A stretch of DNA of 64,000 nt from Myxococcales bacterium (lineage in GTDB: Bacteria > Lernaellota > Lernaellaia > Lernaellales > Lernaellaceae): NCBI GenBank assembly GCA_012517325.1, contig JAAYVF010000079.1, positions 1 to 64,000 of the forward strand, in the 5' to 3' direction. The notes under the pieces were generated by a model that ran no database searches, had not been told where the DNA came from, and saw nothing but the letters and a program-made list of their open reading frames with translations. A program made the translations under genes and the position numbers. Below are positions 58,420 through 64,000 of this stretch, in pieces (the first letter of the stretch is position 1; each line of letters starts with the position of its first letter).

Positions 58420-59811
58420 ATGCACGTGCTGCTGGTCCGGCCATTGAAAGAGGCCGACTTTCATTATCTCTGCCCGGATATCGGACTGGGTTACCTATCC
58501 ACGGCTTTGAAACGCCAGGGACACACCGTGGAGTTGCTCGACCTGCAATTGGCCCTGTTCCGGCGGCAAGTCACCGCGAAGAGCGCCATCGACCTCTTGC
58601 TGCAAAAGCAGGCGGATGTCATCGGGTTCAAGGCTTTGAATCTGGAACTGCCATTCGCCCGGGCGGCGGCCGCGGCGCTCAAGGCGCAACGGCCGGAGCG
58701 CAAACTGATCGTCGGCGGTCCGGCTTCCAGCGGATTGCAGGACCAAATTTTCAAGCATCTGCCGGCGGTCGACTTTGCGTTTCGCGGCGAAGCCGAGATC
58801 GGGTTTCCCGCCTTGTTGGCGAACCTGGAACCGGGCGGCCGCTACGAGGACATCCCGGGCCTGATCTGGCGGGAAAACGGCCAGGTCAGACAGAATCCGC
58901 AAATTTTCACGGAGGATCTCGATTCCCTCGGGCCCATCGATTGGGAACTGCTGAATCCGCCCGCCTATCCGACCGATTGGAGCGGCGGCGACACGAAATT
59001 CCCGATCATGGCCACCCGCGGTTGCCCTTATACCTGCAACTATTGCCAGGGCCATACGATCTGCGGCCGCAAGTTCCGCACCCGATCGGTCGAAGCGGTC
59101 ATCGACGAAATTCAATTTTTACAACGGCGCTTCGGCCTGACCAGCTTTTCGATCGCAGACGACAATTTCACCTTCAATCGCGAATACAGCGTCCGCTTCG
59201 CCGAAACCCTGCTCTCCCGAAACATCAAGTTGAAGTGGCATTGTCACAACGCCTTGCGGGTCGAAACCCTCGATGTCGAACTGATGCGCCTCTTTGAAAA
59301 GGCCGGCTGCTATTACGCCCGCGTGGCCATCGAATCCGGATCGCAGCGCGTGCTGGACCTGATGAACCGCCGTTCCAATCTGGAACGGATCAAGGAAATC
59401 ATCACCCAGATCGCGGCAAATACCCACATCCGCATGATGGCCTTTTTCATTCTGGGATACCCGGGCGAAACCGTCGAAGAGGCAAAAATGTCGATCGACC
59501 TGGCCTGCCGGCTACCGCTGGATCGCGCGGGCTTTTTCAATTTCACTCCCTTGCCGGGCACCGTCATTTACCAGCGCCTGCAGGCCGAAGGCCTGCTGGA
59601 AAATTTCGACATCGAGAAAAACGCCTTGAACGTCAAGCCGCTGGTGGCCTTCTCGCATTCGCCCCGCACGTTGCACTGGCTGAAGCTCAAAGGGCTATTG
59701 CGGTTTTACCTGAGGCCGCGGGTGATCAAGGGACTGCTCGCGGATATCGAATCGTTCGAACACTTTCGGCGGTTGCTGCAAAGGGTCACCAGCGTGGTTT
59801 TCGGGCGCTAG
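58420..59811 (+). CDS. B12-binding-domain radical SAM protein
   Basis: 463 residues from the ATG preceded by GAGGGGAG; the reading frame stays open to 57982 but starts inside the preceding gene. The N-terminal cobalamin-type domain (VLLVRPLKEADFHYLCPDIGLGYLSTALK) precedes a radical SAM core with CPYTCNYC (Cys202, Cys206, Cys209) binding the 4Fe-4S cluster. GESGSQRVLDLMNR-type and FILGYPGETVEE blocks are typical. Members methylate unreactive carbons or modify lipids and natural products. No DXHXXG is seen in the B12 domain, so cobalamin may bind base-off without a His ligand. Its substrate is unknown. Confidence 0.8.
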   Translation: MHVLLVRPLKEADFHYLCPDIGLGYLSTALKRQGHTVELLDLQLALFRRQVTAKSAIDLLLQKQADVIGFKALNLELPFARAAAAALKAQRPERKLIVGGPASSGLQDQIFKHLPAVDFAFRGEAEIGFPALLANLEPGGRYEDIPGLIWRENGQVRQNPQIFTEDLDSLGPIDWELLNPPAYPTDWSGGDTKFPIMATRGCPYTCNYCQGHTICGRKFRTRSVEAVIDEIQFLQRRFGLTSFSIADDNFTFNREYSVRFAETLLSRNIKLKWHCHNALRVETLDVELMRLFEKAGCYYARVAIESGSQRVLDLMNRRSNLERIKEIITQIAANTHIRMMAFFILGYPGETVEEAKMSIDLACRLPLDRAGFFNFTPLPGTVIYQRLQAEGLLENFDIEKNALNVKPLVAFSHSPRTLHWLKLKGLLRFYLRPRVIKGLLADIESFEHFRRLLQRVTSVVFGR

Positions 59812-59834
59812 GACGCGCGATCGCCCGCGCCCGC

Positions 59835-61265
59835 CTACCGGTGCCAGGTCTTGCCGAGTTCGTAGCTGAGCAATTGGCGGCCGAGCGCGCTTTTAGCCTT
59901 AAATTCGCGGTAGCTGCGCAAACCCGACACTTCCCGCCAAAGATGCCCCGGCGTGAAATAAAACCGCCGGTAAGCGGATTTCAGGTGGTGGACCAACCGC
60001 GTCAACGGCACTTCCGTTTCCCAAATCCGCACCTGGAAATGCGGCGTCGGGGCCAGCGTGTATTCCCGGTATGGATCCTTTTTCATGGCGCCGTTCGAGA
60101 GCGCGTCCTGGAACAACCGCGTGCCGGGATAGAGCATCACCGGCATGAACATCGCGTAATTCGACCGCAACTGGAGGGCGAAGTCGATGGTCCGGCGGAT
60201 TTGTTGTTCGGTTTCATGCGGAAAGCCGAGCATGAAATAGGCCTGGGTGCATAGCCCGTGGCGTTTCGCCTGGGCGACCGCCTGGATGACCTTGTCCAGA
60301 TCGATCCGTCGATCCATGGCTTGCAGAATTTCCGGGTTGGCGCTCTCGACGCCGATATTGACTCGATTGCATCCCGCGGCGGCAAGCAGGCCGAAAAATT
60401 CCTCGTCGGTGTTGTCGCCGCGGATGCGTGTCGAAAATTGCAGGGGCAGTTTACGGTCCGCCAGCCGGCGGCAGATTTCCTTGGCCCGCTCCAGGTCGAC
60501 ATTGAACGTGCCGTCCCACAGATGGACGCCGCCAAAACCCTGCGCGGCGATCTGTTCGAATTCCGCCACCACGTTTTCCGGAGAACGGGCGCGATAGCCT
60601 TTTTCCGCCAGGTCGCCGCAATAACGACACAAGTAAGGACAACCGCGCGAGGTGATCATCGAGGTTTCCATGCCTTGCGGATTCACCGCGCAGTGATAAT
60701 AGCGATAGCGGACCGGCGAACGATCGGGGAAGGCATACCGGTCGATATTGGCCAATCTGGGCAGCGGTGCGACGAATACCGACTCGTTTCTTTCATCGCG
60801 ATAAATCAATCCCTCGACCTCAGCGAAGGATCGCTTTCCGGCTAGCGCCTCACACAGGTTCAAAATCGGGAATTCCCCGTCGCCGGAAATGAGAAAATCA
60901 ATTTCATGATGGGAGAGCGTCTCTTCCGGATAGAGGTCGATGTGCGGCCCGCCGAGCGCGATCTTGGTGTCGGGTTGGATCGATTTGATCAGCCGCGCGC
61001 TGAACAAAACATCATAAAAGAGAAACGTATAAGCCGTCAGGCAAGCGATTTGCGGCCGGAATTCGCGGATCCGCTCCGCAATTTTCTTTGCGCCATGATC
61101 CGGTGCGTTGGCATCGATAAACAGGACATCATGTCCGGCACTGCGCAAACTGGCCGCCAGATAGAGCAATCCCAGCGGCGGCAGGAAGCTGACGTGTACG
61201 TAAGCCGTTGAGACCGGCATTTCCGCGGCGTGCCTGGTTTGCGGATTGAAAAGCAAAACGCGCAT
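59835..61265 (-). CDS. B12-binding-domain radical SAM protein (convergent partner)
   Basis: 476 residues. The first 130 form the cobalamin-like Rossmann domain (LPPLGLLYLAASLRSAGHDVLFIDA) and SRGCPYLCRYCGD supplies the 4Fe-4S Cys209, Cys213 and Cys216. GVESANPEILQAMDRR, FMLGFPHETEQQIRRTIDFA and a C-terminal extension follow the order of its neighbour at 58420. The two genes end 23 bases apart on opposite strands, so each is regulated alone. Similarity in layout suggests related chemistry on lipids, cofactors or natural products. Confidence 0.8.
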   Translation of the reverse strand: MRVLLFNPQTRHAAEMPVSTAYVHVSFLPPLGLLYLAASLRSAGHDVLFIDANAPDHGAKKIAERIREFRPQIACLTAYTFLFYDVLFSARLIKSIQPDTKIALGGPHIDLYPEETLSHHEIDFLISGDGEFPILNLCEALAGKRSFAEVEGLIYRDERNESVFVAPLPRLANIDRYAFPDRSPVRYRYYHCAVNPQGMETSMITSRGCPYLCRYCGDLAEKGYRARSPENVVAEFEQIAAQGFGGVHLWDGTFNVDLERAKEICRRLADRKLPLQFSTRIRGDNTDEEFFGLLAAAGCNRVNIGVESANPEILQAMDRRIDLDKVIQAVAQAKRHGLCTQAYFMLGFPHETEQQIRRTIDFALQLRSNYAMFMPVMLYPGTRLFQDALSNGAMKKDPYREYTLAPTPHFQVRIWETEVPLTRLVHHLKSAYRRFYFTPGHLWREVSGLRSYREFKAKSALGRQLLSYELGKTWHR

Positions 61266-61506
61266 CGTTCAGTCTCTTTCGCAGCGACGAAAAGATATAT
61301 CTGATCTATAAATGTTCTATTTCCCGCTGCCTCAATCGGGTGATTATGGCAACTTTTGCACCACAGGGAAAGCTTAATTGACAGCGGAAAGGCGCGCGAG
61401 CCCGAGGCGAAGTATCGAGGAATGTCGTTGCTCTCGCTCCTGGAATCTGTCAAACTGCTTAATTGTTCTCACATAGCAGAGGAAATCAATCATTTCGGCG
61501 GATCCA

Positions 61507-62979
61507 GTGATACGAACCCGGGCCATGGCCGTTCTTCGCGGCACGCTTTTCCGTCACCTTTTCCGCTTTGATGTTCTCGACGGCATTTTCATCGTCGGAA
61601 TCTACGTGCTCGGTTCCTACATGGTCATTGATGTTCCGGTGGATGTTCTCATTTTCGCCGCCTTTTACGCGCTGACGTCATCGCCCCGGCTCGGGTTTCG
61701 CCGCTTCGTCTATGCCGTTCTGATTTACGGTCTGGCCACACTGACTTTTTCCGGCATCGCTTTCTACTTTTTCGGCAAATTCACGGCGCCCAACCTATAT
61801 TTACGGCTGTTTCATCAAGTCGGTTCGCGCTTTCTCTTTCTTACCTGGCTGCCTTATCTATTGATCCTTTCACGAACCCCGATGGAAGACCGATCGGCGC
61901 GCGATCGTTGGCTTTTCAATTTCGGCATTCTCTTCTTCAAGCTTTCGATTTACGCCGGTTTGATCATGGCCGGTTTGAGCAACTTCGGCGGTTTGATCGA
62001 CTATCATATTATTCTGCTCTTGGCGGCGATTCCCTGCCTGGCGCCCACGATTCTACGCGCGGATCCGCCGACCGCCGAAGCGCCTCCGCCCTTCTCGATT
62101 CGCCAGCTCGCCCGAAAGCGCGAAACCATCCTGGCTTTGTCGGCCGCTTTGGTTACGATCGCTTTATTGGTCGGCCTTTCTCCAACGACTCCGGGCTTTT
62201 TCGCCGACACCTCGACTTTTCTGCTGCCCGGCAAAGCCGCCGATTTTTCGCCGTCACCGTTTCGCTCCGCCACCGGGCATTATTACCGGCCGGAATACCT
62301 GGCCCGCTCGAATGGCTGCGGGGTTCGCGCTTGCCACCCCAGTGTGCTCGGCGAATGGACGCTTTCGAAACATCGCTTCAGCACCGGCCCCGATTATCAA
62401 CAGATGCTCGAAGAGGTCGTCCGCGAATGCGGCGCACCGGCGGCGAGGGTCTGCGCCGCCTGCCACGATCCAATTTCATTGCTCGCCGGCCAGGTGGATT
62501 ACGGCCGATCCTTCGATTCGCCGGAAGGTTTGCGCGAGGGCATTTCCTGCCTCGTTTGCCATTCCCTTTTCGCGGTGGGCACTCGGCCGGCAAACGGGGC
62601 GTTGGAATTTCGCTTTCCCGAATATTTTTACCTGAGCCCGCTCAGCCTACTGGCGATGGTCGCGGTCGCCGACGAACATCGGCTCGATTTCGCGGCGGCC
62701 GGTTATCGCGACGACCGTCTTTGCGTCGCCTGTCATCGCATTCAACCCTTGGCCGGCGAAGAATGGCGAAAACTCGACAAATGGTTGCTCGCGCCGATCC
62801 ATGGACAACCGGACATGCATCCCGAGTGCCGCGGCGAAAAAGGTTGCCTGGATTGCCACATGCCCAAGAGCAGCGATGCGGAACGGCCCGGGCCTTCCTT
62901 GGCCGATCATCGCTTTCTGGTGAAAACAGCCGTGTCGGATGATCAAACGCCGGCCGCCACGCCGGGGCAAACGCCATGA
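61507..62979 (+). CDS. Membrane-anchored pentaheme cytochrome c with unusual first heme motif
   Basis: 490 residues from a GTG preceded by GGCGGA; an ATG at 61525 is the alternative. Roughly six hydrophobic helices fill residues 20-230. The periplasmic C-terminal part has five heme c sites: CGVRACH (Cys271 to His277, a CX4CH), CAACH (316-320), CLVCH (348-352), CVACH (406-410) and CLDCH (447-451). The first motif followed by P-x-x-x-x-x-W resembles the cytochrome c554 family. It probably passes electrons between the quinone pool and a periplasmic or external acceptor. Its stop overlaps the start of the next cytochrome (ATGA). Confidence 0.85.
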   Translation: MIRTRAMAVLRGTLFRHLFRFDVLDGIFIVGIYVLGSYMVIDVPVDVLIFAAFYALTSSPRLGFRRFVYAVLIYGLATLTFSGIAFYFFGKFTAPNLYLRLFHQVGSRFLFLTWLPYLLILSRTPMEDRSARDRWLFNFGILFFKLSIYAGLIMAGLSNFGGLIDYHIILLLAAIPCLAPTILRADPPTAEAPPPFSIRQLARKRETILALSAALVTIALLVGLSPTTPGFFADTSTFLLPGKAADFSPSPFRSATGHYYRPEYLARSNGCGVRACHPSVLGEWTLSKHRFSTGPDYQQMLEEVVRECGAPAARVCAACHDPISLLAGQVDYGRSFDSPEGLREGISCLVCHSLFAVGTRPANGALEFRFPEYFYLSPLSLLAMVAVADEHRLDFAAAGYRDDRLCVACHRIQPLAGEEWRKLDKWLLAPIHGQPDMHPECRGEKGCLDCHMPKSSDAERPGPSLADHRFLVKTAVSDDQTPAATPGQTP

Positions 62980-64000
62980 ACACGCCGCGGGAAGCATCTC
63001 GCCGATCCGGGTGGAAGACCTCCCTCGGTATTTCACTGTTTTTCCTCGTCGTGGCGACCGGCTATTACAACTCGGTTTCCCAATCCTGGAACGCGTATTT
63101 TCAATTCAACTTGTTTTTCCACCCGGCGATCGCCTTGATCGGCGCCGCGGTTTTCATTTTTTCGCTCTATCAGCGATTGCGCCGCGCGGTCCCCGGCCTG
63201 AACTACAACCTCTTCATCGCTTTCGTCCTGATCGTTTTTGTTTCGCTGGCCCGCTCGTTCACGCTCAAATACCTGCCGATCAAGCAAAGCAACCTCATCG
63301 CCGGCTGGATTTCCATCGCGCTGTTGGTGCTGGGCATCTATTTCTTCCGCAAGTTGATTCCGCTGATTCGCGGGTTGGCGGGCGATTGGCGTTCATGGCT
63401 CGCCATCGCCTGTCTGTTGCTTTGGGGCTTATCACTCCTGCTCGGCCTCCTCTTGTTGATCGTACAAGGCGGCCGCGACGCCGTGGTGTTGTTCGCCTTC
63501 CACCGTTTCGCCGGGCTACTGACGGTCGTCATCAGTCTGCTGGTCGCGATACCGGCCGGCGCCCTGACCGCGCGCCGCCGCGCCACCGCTTTGGGAATTC
63601 TGGGCGGTGGTGTCATTTTCGGGTCGCTCTGGCTGACGGTGAACGGAATCGGCAACCTGCTGCACCCGGTGCCGGAACTTCCCGCCGTCGACTTTTCACT
63701 TTCCACCATCCCGTACGAAAAAAGGCCGGTCGAGGAGCGGGACTTGCCGCCCAAACCGATCGATTACGCCTGGGTCGCCATCAGCCAGAGTTGCGGTCAA
63801 ACGGCCGATTGCCATCCGCGGTTGTTGACGGATCAAGCCGCGTCGATCCACAACACCAACCTGCGGACCCATCATTTGCAGAAGAACCTCGACATGCTGG
63901 CGACGGAGATCGGCGGCAACAACCAATACATCTGCATGGGTTGCCACGCGCCGGTCGCGATGTTCCGCGACGCCGGCTCGCTCGCTTCCTTTACCGAAAA
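62976..64000 (+). CDS. Membrane-anchored multiheme cytochrome c, partial (runs off the window)
   Basis: Open from the ATG at 62976 (overlapping the previous stop) to the last base, at least 341 residues, with no stop. About seven hydrophobic helices fill residues 15-240. Two heme motifs are visible before the cut: CGQTADCH (Cys273 to His280, a CX5CH) and CMGCH (320-324). The layout, with membrane bundle first and hemes after, repeats the upstream gene, and the first heme motif sits at nearly the same residue. It is likely a paralogue working in the same electron-transfer complex. Further heme sites are expected beyond the window. Confidence 0.8.
   Translation, partial: MNTPREASRRSGWKTSLGISLFFLVVATGYYNSVSQSWNAYFQFNLFFHPAIALIGAAVFIFSLYQRLRRAVPGLNYNLFIAFVLIVFVSLARSFTLKYLPIKQSNLIAGWISIALLVLGIYFFRKLIPLIRGLAGDWRSWLAIACLLLWGLSLLLGLLLLIVQGGRDAVVLFAFHRFAGLLTVVISLLVAIPAGALTARRRATALGILGGGVIFGSLWLTVNGIGNLLHPVPELPAVDFSLSTIPYEKRPVEERDLPPKPIDYAWVAISQSCGQTADCHPRLLTDQAASIHNTNLRTHHLQKNLDMLATEIGGNNQYICMGCHAPVAMFRDAGSLASFTE

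Overview
The window is high-GC and densely coded, with mostly short intergenic gaps and many start/stop overlaps. It reads as a chromosomal segment of a diderm (Gram-negative-type) bacterium: there are lipoprotein signal peptides, an RND efflux pump with its periplasmic adaptor, membrane-bound multiheme c-type cytochromes and a GOGAT operon. At least five exported proteins carry a long Asp/Asn-rich low-complexity tract after the lipidation cysteine, and one secreted protease carries such a tract at its C-terminus. I associate that habit with lineages around the former Deltaproteobacteria and neighbouring candidate phyla. The placement is inference; no rRNA or tRNA gene is present to test it.

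Layout. 1-126: probable edge of an insertion element. 240-9492: envelope and exported proteins (secreted glycosidase-like protein, Asp-rich lipoprotein, small caspase/CHAT-like protein, GT-C membrane protein, PHP-domain lipoprotein). 9609-16294: long-chain acyl-CoA ligase, then a MarR-controlled RND efflux operon (marR, adaptor, permease) with a recognisable promoter and operator. 16548-23068: small-molecule and housekeeping enzymes (metallo-beta-lactamase-fold hydrolase, YaiI, Gfo/Idh oxidoreductase, ADP-forming acyl-CoA synthetase, DUF2177, DUF2804), ending in a cluster of hairpins. 23249-29357: gltBD behind a structured leader that ends in an intrinsic terminator. 29420-32823: a secreted double Tudor-like protein, then MarR plus two 2-hydroxyacyl-CoA dehydratase subunits. 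32900-47303: secreted or lipidated hydrolases (tandem lipase-like pair, SagB-type nitroreductase, PLP aldolase/racemase-like enzyme, dual-specificity phosphatase, subtilisin with beta-propeller, M3 peptidase, TAP-like peptidase). 47350-48048: ribA interrupted by an in-frame TAG. 48156-56620: an eight-gene arginine operon (P-loop protein, argC, argD, argB, argE, argR, argG, argH) behind tandem ARG boxes. 56672-64000: a membrane beta-propeller protein, two convergent B12/radical-SAM enzymes, and two membrane-anchored multiheme cytochromes, the second cut by the window edge.

How the genes work together. GltBD makes glutamate, the arginine precursor. The arginine operon is translationally coupled throughout, encodes its own repressor ArgR, and has a two-box operator spaced as in classical ArgR targets. 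It lacks an N-acetyltransferase and any carbamoyltransferase, and its ArgB and ArgC carry motifs I associate with the N-acyl-citrulline variant of the pathway. The most interesting targets are the P-loop gene at the head of that operon, the gltB leader RNA, the hairpin cluster at 23069-23213, the cytochrome pair with unusual CX4CH and CX5CH first heme motifs, and the TAG-interrupted ribA.
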